From: Halopolyspora algeriensis
GTDB lineage: Bacteria; Actinomycetota; Actinomycetes; Mycobacteriales; Pseudonocardiaceae
DNA length: 64,000 nucleotides
Assembly: GCF_003337235.1 (NCBI RefSeq)
Contig: NZ_QPJC01000001.1
Location: forward strand, 462,353-526,352
Direction: 5' to 3'
Shown: piece after piece, positions 28,965 to 38,995 of the stretch
Layout of the letters: each line of letters opens with the position of its first letter
Position numbering within the stretch: the stretch's first letter is position 1
Notes under the pieces: generated by a model
Seen by the model: the letters and a program-made list of their open reading frames with translations, nothing else
What the model was told of the DNA's origin: nothing
Database searches by the model: none
Program-made: the position numbers and the translations under genes

Positions 28965-29420
28965 TTATCCGGGGTTGTTGAGCTTCGCCAGCAGGCGAGC
29001 GAATTCCCGCAGGTCCGCGGTCGACCAGTTGGCGAACTCGTCGTGCAGGCTCTCGCTGCGCCGCCGGCGAACCTCGTTCAACCTGGACCTGCCCGTTTCC
29101 GAAAGCTGGATGCGCCGGGCACGGCCGTCGTCGGGATCCGGCACACGCTCCAGCAGGTCCAGATCGACGAGGGTGGCGATCTGTCTGCTCACAGTGGACT
29201 TGTCGAGACCGGTCCGCTCGGCCACGTCCATCCCGCGCAGAGAACCCGCATCGTCGACGAGCAACAACAGGCTGTAGGAGGCCGCGTCCAGATCGGGGTG
29301 CACCTCCGCTGCCACGGTCAGGGACAGCTTGCGTGCGCGCCGGAACATCATCGCCAGTTCGCGCTCGACCGCGTCCGCAGCACTACACCGGACATCGCCG
29401 TCCTGGTCCTGGTCGCTCAC
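28965..29420 (-). CDS. MarR-family transcriptional regulator
   Basis: 151 residues. Winged helix with AERTGLDKSTVSRQIATLVDLDLLERVPDPDDGRARRIQLSETG, a standard MarR recognition helix and wing. It differs from the MarR gene at 28370 and lies only 94 bp upstream of it in the same direction, so it may share or influence the palindromes in that gap. GTG at 29420 follows GGGAAGG. Ligand and targets unknown. Confidence 0.87.
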   Translation of the reverse strand: MSDQDQDGDVRCSAADAVERELAMMFRRARKLSLTVAAEVHPDLDAASYSLLLLVDDAGSLRGMDVAERTGLDKSTVSRQIATLVDLDLLERVPDPDDGRARRIQLSETGRSRLNEVRRRRSESLHDEFANWSTADLREFARLLAKLNNPG

Positions 29421-29503
29421 ATCCGTGCCTTCCCGTGGGACTCGCCGTCGACGACCAGTGTGCCCGCCCGGTTTGTCGTATCCGGCAGCCCATCCACCCA
29501 CGG

Positions 29504-29530
29504 GTGAGGCGGCGGTTCAGTGCCCACCTC
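29504..29530. repeat. Truncated third copy of the dispersed repeat (3' end)
   Basis: A segment ending CGGTTCAGTGCCCACCT matches the right end of copies 1 and 2 (CGGTTCAGCAACCACCT and CGGTTCAGTGACCACCT). Only about 27 bp remain, upstream of the full copy at 29631. Confidence 0.5.
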
Positions 29531-29571
29531 CGGTCACCAGGCAAGCGACCCCGGCCACTTACCCACACAGC

Positions 29572-29601
29572 CGGCACCGCCGCGGGTTCTCACCGCACAG
29601 C
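29572..29601. repeat. Short repeat shared with 58926-58953
   Basis: CCGGCACCGCCGCGGGTTCT is followed by a CACAG-ending tail. The same sequence with one extra G occurs at 58926, both times in a gap beside a minus-strand gene end or start. Too short to classify. Confidence 0.4.
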
Positions 29602-29630
29602 CTCACCAGGACAGTCCCGACGTGATGGAC

Positions 29631-29790
29631 GGCCTTTCGCCTGATTGACCAGCCCGGGCAAGACGACCAGCTCCGGCGCCTCATTTGGATGCATTGCAAG
29701 GCAGCGGGCCACGTGGCGTAGGTGGCTACTCGATGTGGCCTGCAACGCAGCAAGGCGCCAAATGAGGCGCCGGTTCAGTGACCACCTACG
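29631..29790. repeat. Dispersed structured repeat, copy 2
   Basis: Alignable with 5416-5590. Outer arms form a perfect 16-bp inverted repeat (CCGGCGCCTCATTTGG at 29673-29688 with its complement at 29758-29773). The inner stem GCGGGCCAC/GTGGCCTGC (29704-29712, 29735-29743) has one G-T pair where copy 1 has A-T. It lies 17 bp beyond the stop of the PNPOx-type gene, so it may also work as a 3'-end structure. Confidence 0.8.
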
Positions 29791-29806
29791 CAAGCCATGG
29801 GAGACC

Positions 29807-30682
29807 TCAATTCCGCTGGGGTTCGGGATGATGCCAGGGCCTGGGCATCCCCTTGGCCCCGAAGTAATCTCCGCCCTTGCGCTTGGGGTTGTCCGAGCCC
29901 CAGCTACGCTCCCGCTGCACCGGAGCCATCCGGGGAATGTGCTTGCGGCAGTGGATGTAGGCCTCCTCCACCTGGACGACCACCCAGCGCTCGGGGGTAC
30001 GCCCCCGCTCGAACTCCGCGGAAAGCTGCGGATGGATGGCGCGCAGGTCGGGGTCCTCGACGATGCGGGCCTTACCGTTGACGTGCAACCCGATGAGGTC
30101 GGTGACGAAGTCCACCATCAGGATGCCGACGTGCGGGTTCTCGCTGATGTTGCCGAGGCTGGCCATCACGCCGTTACCCCGGTATTCCGGGTAGGCGAGA
30201 TGGCGATCGTCGAGCACCTCGATGAATCCGCTCCGGCCGGCACGCAGGCTGGAGTCGCATTCACCCCGGGCATCGGCGGTGGCGATGAACATCATGTCCA
30301 TCCGCGCGACGAATTCCTTCATTTCCGGATTGAGATGATCCAGAACCTGGTCGTCGTAGAAGCGCTTGGCCCGCTGCTCGGTCGAGTAAGCACACTGCAG
30401 CAGGTGTTCACCGGATGATCCGGGGAGGCGAACGGTCTGCTCGTGGCCCACGAACGGGTCTTGGGGGTCGGCACTCTCGCCCGGCCGGGTGCGCGCGAAG
30501 TGCGGCACGATATGCCGGGTGGGCTGCTCTTCCTGGTGCGCGAGGGCCGTTGCGGGGCGGGTCGGTTCCCCGGCCGGATCGGGCGAGTCGGAGATCTCCA
30601 GGTCCAGGAGGTCGTCGGGGGCCGTACCGGTCGGCGGGAGCGGCTCGGGGGAAATGTGAAAGTCGGGGATCACGGCGGACAC
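29807..30682 (-). CDS. Pyridoxamine 5'-phosphate oxidase-like flavin protein
   Basis: 291 residues. The core (about 100-250) has the split-barrel FMN-binding pattern: FIATADARGECDSS, GFIEVLDDRHLAYPEYRGNGVMASLGNISENPHVGILMVDF and LHVNGKARIV. A 95-residue Pro/Asp-rich extension precedes it, and the C-terminus is basic. Such proteins are encoded beside flavohaemoglobins in several actinomycetes, and here the gene is divergent from one, sharing a 241-bp control region. A role in nitrosative or oxidative stress is inferred. GTG start, weak ribosome-binding site. Confidence 0.82.
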   Translation of the reverse strand: MSAVIPDFHISPEPLPPTGTAPDDLLDLEISDSPDPAGEPTRPATALAHQEEQPTRHIVPHFARTRPGESADPQDPFVGHEQTVRLPGSSGEHLLQCAYSTEQRAKRFYDDQVLDHLNPEMKEFVARMDMMFIATADARGECDSSLRAGRSGFIEVLDDRHLAYPEYRGNGVMASLGNISENPHVGILMVDFVTDLIGLHVNGKARIVEDPDLRAIHPQLSAEFERGRTPERWVVVQVEEAYIHCRKHIPRMAPVQRERSWGSDNPKRKGGDYFGAKGMPRPWHHPEPQRN

Positions 30683-30748
30683 CGTGCCACGTTCGGGGCA
30701 CCACGAACCACCGTGTCAATCGTTCCGAACGCACCGAAAACCAAGTAC

Positions 30749-30762
30749 CACTCTGCAGAGTG
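30749..30762. promoter_or_regulatory. 14-bp perfect palindrome in the divergent promoter region
   Basis: CACTCTGCAGAGTG lies 66 bases from the start of the PNPOx-like gene and 161 from the flavohaemoprotein gene. It is a good operator candidate for joint control. It does not match the NsrR consensus I know. Confidence 0.45.
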
Positions 30763-30923
30763 ACCAATAACCGGCAGCGAGTAACCGCGACACACTCGAA
30801 AGTGGGATCACGAGACACATTCGGCCGGAAAGGCGTTATGGTGCATCGGGTCGGGGGACGCATATCGGAGAAGACGTACCTGCACAGGTACGCCGCCAAC
30901 ATGGAGAAGACTGCGCGCGAGCC

Positions 30924-32096
30924 ATGACAGCGAATGCCGCTTTGAACCCCGAACCGTCCCCGAACGACGAGGTGTCACCCGGGGTCGACACGATGGTCCG
31001 CCTGATCCGCGAGAGCTGGGCCGAGGTCGAGCCGCACACCGAAGAGGTCGCACAGTTCTTCTACGGCATGCTGTTCAGCCTCTCGCCGGCCACTCGCGAA
31101 CTGTTCCCGGTGAACATGGAGGTGCAGCGCAGCAGGTTGCTGCGTGCCCTCGTACATTTCATCCAGATGGTCGACCGGCCGGACGAATTGCTGCCGTTCC
31201 TGCACCAACTCGGCCGGGACCACCGCAAGTTCGGTGTCGTCGCCGACCATTACGAATCCGTCGGTACCGCACTGCTCGCCGCCGTCAAGAAATACGCCGG
31301 GGACACCTGGACCGATGAGGTCGAGCGCGCCTGGGCCGAGGCCTACACCGTGATGGCCTCGGCCATGACGGAAGCTGCCGCCGCCGACGAGGGTCCCGCC
31401 TGGTACAGCGGCGAGGTCATCCACCACGAACGGCTGAACTGGGACGTGGCGGTGATCCGTGTCCGGCCCGATCAGCCGGTTCCCTACCAGGCCGGCCAGT
31501 ACGTCAGCATCGAGACGCCGCAGCGTCCGCGGCTGTGGCGCTACATGACCCCGGCCAACGCTCCGGCGGACGACGGGATCCTGGAGTTTCACGTCCGCAA
31601 CGTGCCGGGCGGCTGGGTCAGCCGCGCGATCGTCGGCCATTCCCAACCCGGCGACCGGTGGCGCATCGGCGCACCGATGGGGCGCCTGACCGTGGACCGG
31701 CATTCCGAGCGCGATGTGCTGATGATCGCGGGGGGCACCGGACTCGCCCCCATGCGGGCGATCCTCGACGAACTCGCCCAGTACGGCAACAACCCGCACG
31801 TCCATGTCTTCTACGGCGGACGCACCCGAGAGGACATCTACGACCTGGAGAATCTGCAGCGGCTGGCCATGAGCAACCCGTGGTTGACGGTGACTCCGGT
31901 GCTGGAGAACGATCCGGACGCCCCGAACGTCGAGCACGGCACCCTCGCCGATGCCGTCACCAGGCACGGCGCCTGGGCCGAGCGGGACGTTCTGGTCAGT
32001 GGATCTCCCGCGATGATCCGCGGCACCGTCTCCCGGATGCTCGTTGCGGGCACACCGATCGATCGGATCCAATACGATCCGTTCACTCTGGACTGA
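30924..32096 (+). CDS. Flavohaemoprotein-type globin-reductase
   Basis: 390 residues. Globin domain (about 20-150) with B10-type Tyr (FFYGMLF), a Gln in FIQM near the distal site and proximal His in GRDHRKFG. Then the FAD-binding beta-barrel (RLWRYMTPANAP, a diverged form of the RxYS motif) and the NAD(P) domain with MIAGGTGLAPMRAI. The protein would oxidise NO to nitrate with NAD(P)H. The ending YDPFTLD matches the family. The RYMT variant sets it apart from classical Hmp, as in actinobacterial type II flavohaemoglobins, so substrate may differ. Confidence 0.88.
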   Translation: MTANAALNPEPSPNDEVSPGVDTMVRLIRESWAEVEPHTEEVAQFFYGMLFSLSPATRELFPVNMEVQRSRLLRALVHFIQMVDRPDELLPFLHQLGRDHRKFGVVADHYESVGTALLAAVKKYAGDTWTDEVERAWAEAYTVMASAMTEAAAADEGPAWYSGEVIHHERLNWDVAVIRVRPDQPVPYQAGQYVSIETPQRPRLWRYMTPANAPADDGILEFHVRNVPGGWVSRAIVGHSQPGDRWRIGAPMGRLTVDRHSERDVLMIAGGTGLAPMRAILDELAQYGNNPHVHVFYGGRTREDIYDLENLQRLAMSNPWLTVTPVLENDPDAPNVEHGTLADAVTRHGAWAERDVLVSGSPAMIRGTVSRMLVAGTPIDRIQYDPFTLD

Positions 32097-32161
32097 ACAA
32101 GCAGGGCGGTGTATCCGAACACCGGCCCTGCCCGAAGCGCGAACCCGTAAGAACCACCGGC

Positions 32162-32629
32162 TCAGCGCCTACGCCTGCGATTCGGTTTCCAGACCACCAG
32201 CGCCGTCTCCTGCCGAACCGGAACGAGGTCCCGGCGGTAGGAGGCGTGCACCTGCGCGGCCGCCTGCTCGGCAGCCGCGTGGGCGGAAGCCAGTTCCTCC
32301 ATCAGCTCCTGCACGCGCCCACGCAAGGCATCGACCTGGTTTTCCAGCTCGATGATCCGCTTGATCCCCGCGAGATTGACGCCTTCCTCCTGGGACAGGC
32401 GCTGTACCTCGCGGAGCAGAGCGATGTCCTTGGCCGAATAGCGCCGTCCCCCTGCCGCGGTGCGGCCGGGGCACACCAGGCCCAGCCGGTCGTAGCTGCG
32501 CAACGTCTGGGCGTGCAGCCCGGAGAGCTCGGCCGCAACCGAGATGACGAACACCGGTGTGTCCTCGGTGGCTCCTGCCGGGAAACCGGCCGGAGTGCCG
32601 GTTCCCGGCGGCCATCCCCGTGCGGTCAT
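32162..32629 (-). CDS. hspR: Heat-shock repressor HspR (MerR family)
   Basis: 155 residues. MerR-type winged helix (VFVISVAAELSGLHAQTLRSYDRLGLVCP...GGRRYSAKDIALLREVQ) followed by a helical segment and a basic tail. HspR binds HAIR elements together with DnaK and represses dnaK and clpB operons. It is last in the dnaK operon, overlapping dnaJ by 4 bp, which gives feedback control. HAIR boxes are present upstream of dnaK and clpB in this window. Confidence 0.95.
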   Translation of the reverse strand: MTARGWPPGTGTPAGFPAGATEDTPVFVISVAAELSGLHAQTLRSYDRLGLVCPGRTAAGGRRYSAKDIALLREVQRLSQEEGVNLAGIKRIIELENQVDALRGRVQELMEELASAHAAAEQAAAQVHASYRRDLVPVRQETALVVWKPNRRRRR

Positions 32630-33816
32630 GCCGAGCCTCCGAGCAGTTCGTGCAGTTCGGACCGCGGGTCATGGTCGGCAGTGGCCTGGGCGTACGCCTC
32701 CAGAGCCTCGGAGGCCTTCCCGTTCAGTTTGGACGGAACAGCCACGTGCAATGTCACCAGCATGTCCCCGCTTCCGCCGTCCTTCTTGCCGATGCCCTTG
32801 CCGCGCACCCGCAACGTGCGGCCGCTGCCGGTACCCGGCGGAACCTTCACGGACACTTTCCCGTCCAGAGTGGGCACGGTCAATGTCGTTCCCAACGCCA
32901 GCTCGGGGAACGTGACGGGCACGGTGATCGTCAGGTCGTGACCGGAGCGCCCGAAGACCCGGTGCGGGTTCACGTGCACCGTGACGTAGAGGTCACCGGC
33001 GGCCGCGCCCTGGCGGCCCGGCTCGCCCTGCCCGGCCAGCCGGATCCGCTGACCGTCGGAGACACCCTGCGGGATGCGGACGGTCAACGTCCGGGTGCGG
33101 GTGCTCACACCCTCACCGCGGCACTCCTGGCACGGGTTGTCGATGATGCTGCCCCGGCCACGGCAGTCCGGGCAGGGCTCGCTGAACGCGAACGCACCCT
33201 GGTTGCGGTTCACCAGTCCCGCACCCGAGCAGGTCGGGCAGGTGCGCGGCCGAGTACCGGGGTGTGCGCCCGAACCGTGGCACGTCGTGCAGGTCGCCGG
33301 GCTGGACAGCCGCAGCGGCACGGTGGCCCCGTGCACCGACTCGGCGAAGTCGATGCGGACCTCGGTCTCCACGTCGGACCCTCGCCGGGGGCGGTTCGCG
33401 CTCGCCGTACCGCCGCGCCGATTGCCGAACAGCCCACCGAACAGGTCACCGATGCCGCCGGTACCGCCCTGGGCGCCCCCGAAGAGGTCACCGAGGTCGA
33501 ACCCGCCGGCCCCACCGGCTCCGCCCGGGCCACCGAATCCGCCGAAGCCGCCCTGGCCGCCTCCGCCGAACCCGCCGGAGCCGAACAACGAGCGCGCCTC
33601 GTCGTACTGCTTCCGTTTCTCCGGGTCCGACAGCACGCCGTACGCTTCGGAAACGGCCTTGAACTTGCTTTCGGCGCGACTGTTACCGGGGTTGGCGTCG
33701 GGATGGTTCTCCCGCGCCAACTTCCGGTAAGCCCTCTTGATCTCGTCCGCCGAAGCGTCCGAAGAGACGCCCAGCTCGGCGTAGAAATCCTTGTCCAGCC
33801 ATTCCCTGGCACTCAC
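32626..33816 (-). CDS. dnaJ: Co-chaperone DnaJ
   Basis: 396 residues. J domain with HPD (ENHPDANPG), a Gly/Phe-rich linker with many GGFGG units (about 80-125), and four zinc-finger repeats (CTTCHGSG, CPTCSGAG, CPDCRGRG, CQECRGEG), then the substrate-binding C-terminal domain. Stimulates DnaK ATPase. Gene overlaps hspR start by 4 bp and follows grpE by 25 bp. Confidence 0.97.
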   Translation of the reverse strand: MSAREWLDKDFYAELGVSSDASADEIKRAYRKLARENHPDANPGNSRAESKFKAVSEAYGVLSDPEKRKQYDEARSLFGSGGFGGGGQGGFGGFGGPGGAGGAGGFDLGDLFGGAQGGTGGIGDLFGGLFGNRRGGTASANRPRRGSDVETEVRIDFAESVHGATVPLRLSSPATCTTCHGSGAHPGTRPRTCPTCSGAGLVNRNQGAFAFSEPCPDCRGRGSIIDNPCQECRGEGVSTRTRTLTVRIPQGVSDGQRIRLAGQGEPGRQGAAAGDLYVTVHVNPHRVFGRSGHDLTITVPVTFPELALGTTLTVPTLDGKVSVKVPPGTGSGRTLRVRGKGIGKKDGGSGDMLVTLHVAVPSKLNGKASEALEAYAQATADHDPRSELHELLGGSA

Positions 33817-33841
33817 CGGACGCCCCTCCTTCCGCTGAAGA

Positions 33842-34614
33842 TCAACCTTCTCGTGCCGGATCGCCGTCGGCGTCGACGACGTCCGGCTGGTCCCCGGCGG
33901 GCGAATCCGCAGCGGGGGAGTCCTCGGGCTGCTCCGGCTCGTAGTCGGTCACCGCGACCATCGCGGATCGCAGCACCTTCTCACCGAGGCGGTAACCACG
34001 GCGCAGCACCGTGGTCACCGTGGGCCCGGCCACCTCCGGGGAGGTGCCGTGCTGAACGGCCTCGTGCACGGAAGGATCGAACTCCTCGCCTTCCTGGCCG
34101 AAGGACTCCAGGCCCGCGCTGCCGAGTGAGCTCGTGAGCTTGTCGGCCACCGCCTTGAACGGCCCCGTCAAGTCACCGTGCGACTCGGCTCGCTCGAGGT
34201 CGTCGAGCACGGGAAGCAACTCACCCGCCACCGATGCCTTCGCGCTCTCGATCACCGACTCCCGGTCGCGATCGACGCGCTTGCGGTAGTTGGCGTACTC
34301 GGCGGTGACCCGCTTGAGGTCCGCGGTGAGCTCGTCCACCCGGCGCTGGAGTTCGTCCTGCTCGCCGGCCTGTTCGGACTCACCGGAGTCGCCGGACTCG
34401 TCTGCCACCTGAGCGAGCTCGTCATCCAACGTTCCGGACATGCTTTCCGTAACCTCTTCGGTCTGCCCACCGGCGGGCTGCTCCCCGTCGGCCGGGGACC
34501 GGCGCTCGCCCGTTTCCGGGTCGATCCGGCGCCGGTCCCGCACCACCACGGGCTCCTGTTCACCTTGCTCTCGCGGTGTCTCCGGACTGTCCGCGTTGCC
34601 TGGCCTGTTCGGGG

Positions 34615-34618
<4 letters not shown>
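33842..34618 (-). CDS. grpE: Nucleotide-exchange factor GrpE
   Basis: 258 residues, longer than E. coli GrpE because of acidic, disordered N- and C-terminal extensions. Core: coiled coil ([35 protein letters not shown]) and the beta-wing ending ([12 protein letters not shown]...[20 protein letters not shown]). GTG start overlaps the dnaK stop (GTGA). Confidence 0.96.
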
Positions 34619-36492
<1,874 letters not shown>

Positions 36493-36539
36493 GGAAGTTC
36501 CTCCAGCTTCTTGCAGTACATGCTCAGGGACTCATCGGC

Positions 36540-36560
36540 CCTGAGCCTTCACGACTCAAG
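36540..36560 (-). promoter_or_regulatory. HAIR operator 1 of the dnaK operon
   Basis: CCTGAGC-N7-ACTCAAG: the right half is a perfect HAIR half-site, the left half differs at two positions. It is 48 bases upstream of dnaK and shares its right half and part of the spacer with the clpB box. Confidence 0.8.
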
Positions 36561-36595
36561 TTTTACCGCCGACCCTGTCCGGTCGTCAAACCGGA

Positions 36596-36616
36596 GTTGA
36601 GCCCGGCAAGCTCAAG
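36596..36616 (-). promoter_or_regulatory. HAIR-like operator 2 of the dnaK operon
   Basis: GTTGAGC-N7-GCTCAAG, a 7-bp inverted repeat with one outer mismatch, 56 bp (about five helical turns) from operator 1. It departs from the consensus mainly at the inner base of each half. Several HAIR boxes per dnaK promoter are known in Streptomyces. Confidence 0.6.
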
Positions 36617-36765
36617 ATTTCTGCCAGAATAACGCCTGACCTGCGATGAATGTTCCCGGATCGGGGCGACGGCGCTCCCAGGACAGGCGGCTGCGGAACT
36701 CGAACAACGGACTCCGACTTCGCCTGCGGGGCGGAGGGGAGTGAAGCCAGCACGGGCGCCGCCGC

Positions 36766-37554
36766 TCAGGTGCGGTCGACGTGGATCCCACCGCTGCCGG
36801 TGGACAGCGTCAGGCTGCGTTCGGCGCCCGGGTCGCGGTCGACGTCGATCTCCGTCGACCCGCTGCCGGTTTCGGCATCCACCCGGTAAGGGCCGGGCGG
36901 CACGGTCAGGTCGATCTCGCCGCTGCCGGTCTCGACGTCGACGGACCGGGGTGAGAGCAGTTGCAGCACGGCACTTCCGGAGTTCGTGTGCGCCGCGATG
37001 TCGTCAGCGCGCAGATTCCGGCCCTCGATCCCACCGCTGCCGGTCTCGACATCGATCTTTCCGGCGACGTCGCCGAGTTCGATGCTCCCGGACCCGGTAC
37101 GAGCCGTGACCGGACCGGGGCTCCCGTGCACCGCGATGGATCCGGAGCCGACCTCGATGTCCACCGACGACATACCCGCGATGTCGATCGAGCCGGAACC
37201 GAGGTCGCCGGTGACCGGCACCCGCTTCGGCAGGGTCACCGTGTAGTCGATGGTGCAGTTCCATCCGCAGCGGGTATCGAGAAGCAGTACACCGTCGATG
37301 ACGCCGTGGTTCGATCCGGAGTCGTCGCTCCACCAGCCGCCCCACCAGCGGTGCTTCCGCTGCTGCACCTCGGCCTCGGCGCCGGGTTCGTACCGCACGT
37401 CGACGCTGCCGCTGCCGCTGTCGACCTCGACCCTGCGGATGTCACCGACAGCCGTGGTGCGCGCCTCGGCATCGTCGAAGCCTCCCCAGGTCAGCACCGA
37501 TACGCCCCCCAGAATGAGGAGTATCCCTCCGACCGCGAGTCCCGTGCGAGCCAT
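36766..37554 (-). CDS. DUF4097-like beta-helix protein, membrane anchored
   Basis: 262 residues. An N-terminal hydrophobic segment (LAVGGILLILGGVSVLTWGG) may be a signal anchor. The rest is a run of about ten degenerate repeats containing GSGSI/GSGGI (for example DLGSGSIDI, EVGSGSIAV, RTGSGSIEL, ETGSGGIEG), the pattern of the DUF4097 putative adhesin beta-helix. A central insert has Trp-rich sequence (HRWWGGWWSDD) and a Cys pair (CGWNC). AAGGGGG precedes the ATG. Likely faces outward; role unknown. Confidence 0.8.
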   Translation of the reverse strand: MARTGLAVGGILLILGGVSVLTWGGFDDAEARTTAVGDIRRVEVDSGSGSVDVRYEPGAEAEVQQRKHRWWGGWWSDDSGSNHGVIDGVLLLDTRCGWNCTIDYTVTLPKRVPVTGDLGSGSIDIAGMSSVDIEVGSGSIAVHGSPGPVTARTGSGSIELGDVAGKIDVETGSGGIEGRNLRADDIAAHTNSGSAVLQLLSPRSVDVETGSGEIDLTVPPGPYRVDAETGSGSTEIDVDRDPGAERSLTLSTGSGGIHVDRT

Positions 37555-37659
37555 GTCCGCCCCCTTGTGTCCGCCGTCACGAGCGAACCTACGCAGGCGC
37601 GCGGCCGGGAACATCCGGGGGCACCCTGACACCGCCCCGGATCCCTGCCCGGAACCGGC

Positions 37660-37835
37660 TCAGCCGGGCCCGAAGAGAGGGCTGATCCACTTCACGTCGT
37701 CGAACTTCGCGAAGCCGCTGTCCGCAGAGGCGACGATCAGGCCGTTGGCCTCGGCCAGTGCCGCGAGAGGCTTCTCCGGCTGCGCGTGCAGATCACCGTC
37801 CAAGGTGACCGTCGTCCTCGTGCATCACGTCCTGG
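37660..37835 (-). pseudogene. C-terminal relic of a PIN-domain (VapC-like) gene
   Basis: The minus frame ending at 37660 reads LAEANGLIVASADSGFAKFDDVKWISPLFGPG, which matches the last strand-helix part of PIN toxins (the ...S/T-x-D-x-D/G-F-x-x-F...W-I-x-P-L ending) with the final acidic residue in ASADSGF. An in-frame TGA cuts it off upstream near 37836, and no start or N-terminal acidic residues remain. No antitoxin gene is adjacent. Confidence 0.5.
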
Positions 37836-37868
37836 CGAGGTCGATGCCTTGATGCCTCACCTGGTGCT

Positions 37869-38513
37869 TCACCCGTGCCGGACGAGATACGCCAGTGCGG
37901 GTTCGAAGTATTCGCGGCCGGGTGGCTCGTCGGCGATCAGCGCCTGCAGCAGCAATCCGTCGATCGTCGCGAGCAGGGCCGTGACCGCACCCTCGTCGGC
38001 ATCCTCGCCAGTGCCGACACGTCCCGAAGCGGCCTCGATCCAGCGGCGGGCCGCCGGGCGCAGCGCCGGGCGGCGCGCGGCCAGCAGGTAGAGCTCGTAC
38101 TCGGCGACGGTGCGCCCCCGGTGGTCGCGAACCATGCTCGCCAGCATCTCCGCCACGGCCGGGGCCCACCGCGCGTCGTCACCGGCCACTTCGTCGCGGA
38201 GCCGGCCCATCTCGAGGATCAGCGTCTCGCAGCTGTCCAGCAGGGTCGCCACGAGCACCTCGTCGATACCGTCGAAGTAGTAGGCGACCGAGGCCGGAGG
38301 AATCCCCGCCTCGCGCGCGATGTTGCGGTGGCTCACGCCCGGCACGCCGTCGCGCTCGACGACCCGCAGGGTGGCGTCGATGATCGCGCGGCGGCGACGC
38401 TCGCCCTTGGCCCGCCGGCCGTCGGGATGCTGTCCTGCCTCGTCCCCGGCCCCTTGCTCGCCCTTCCGCCGGCTCCCGTCCGGACGGGACGAGGTCTCGT
38501 TCGATGCCGTCAA
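37869..38513 (-). CDS. TetR-family regulator
   Basis: 214 residues. After a 40-residue charged N-terminal arm comes the TetR helix-turn-helix (RRAIIDATLRVVERDGVPGVSHRNIAREAGIPPASVAYYFDGIDEVLVATL) and an all-helical ligand domain. The start is TTG at 38513, overlapping the stop of the SMR transporter gene (TTGA), so the two are translationally coupled. It probably represses the pair through the inverted repeat at 38885-38911. Confidence 0.87.
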   Translation of the reverse strand: MTASNETSSRPDGSRRKGEQGAGDEAGQHPDGRRAKGERRRRAIIDATLRVVERDGVPGVSHRNIAREAGIPPASVAYYFDGIDEVLVATLLDSCETLILEMGRLRDEVAGDDARWAPAVAEMLASMVRDHRGRTVAEYELYLLAARRPALRPAARRWIEAASGRVGTGEDADEGAVTALLATIDGLLLQALIADEPPGREYFEPALAYLVRHG

Positions 38514-38833
38514 TGCGTCCCTCCCAGTTCCAGCGCGACCACACCACCGACGATCAGCGCGATACCGCCCACCTGCACCAGGGTGATGCTCTCCCGCAGG
38601 AAGACAGCGCCGATGACGGCGACCAGGGCGACACCGGCCCCGGACCAGATGGCATAGGTGACGCTGACCGGCAGACCCATCTTGAGCACGCTGGCCAGGG
38701 CAACGAAGGCCGATCCGTATCCGAGGATCACCAGGATCAGGGGCAGCGGTCTGCTCAGGCCGTCGATGAACTTCAGCGAGACCGTGCCGACGACCTCGCA
38801 CAGGATCGCCGCCGCCAACACCACGTAGATCAA
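38510..38833 (-). CDS. SMR-family multidrug efflux protein
   Basis: 107 residues with four membrane segments. The conserved Glu of SMR exporters is in segment 1 (AILCEVVGTVSLK), the family G-x-A/S motifs are in PVSVTYAIWSGAGVALVAVIG and segment 4 is IALIVGGVVALEL. The TTG start is chosen because GGAGG lies seven bases before it and gives the usual SMR length; a GTG at 38869 would add 12 charged residues. QacE/EmrE-type export of lipophilic cations or guanidinium is likely. Confidence 0.88.
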   Translation of the reverse strand: MIYVVLAAAILCEVVGTVSLKFIDGLSRPLPLILVILGYGSAFVALASVLKMGLPVSVTYAIWSGAGVALVAVIGAVFLRESITLVQVGGIALIVGGVVALELGGTH

Positions 38834-38884
38834 CCCGAGCCTCCAACCACCGAACCCGCGCTCGCGCACTCGAACAGGAAAAAC

Positions 38885-38911
38885 CTGAACGAATGCACCA
38901 CTTGTTCAGGG
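38885..38911. promoter_or_regulatory. Inverted repeat, probable TetR operator
   Basis: CCTGAAC-N13-GTTCAGG, perfect 7-bp arms, 51 bases upstream of the SMR start. Placement and the TetR gene in the same operon suggest autoregulation. Confidence 0.6.
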
Positions 38912-38995
38912 TACTTCCGGTGGCCGCATCCGGCCAGCACACGATCCCGCTGCCGAGGCCGCAGGTCCGGCGACACGTCCGAAAGTCTTTCGGCC

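Noticed and set aside
38834-38995. Guanidine riboswitch before the SMR gene
   Set aside because: Neither the ykkC nor the mini-ykkC (ACGR repeat) pattern could be found; an operator explains the region better.
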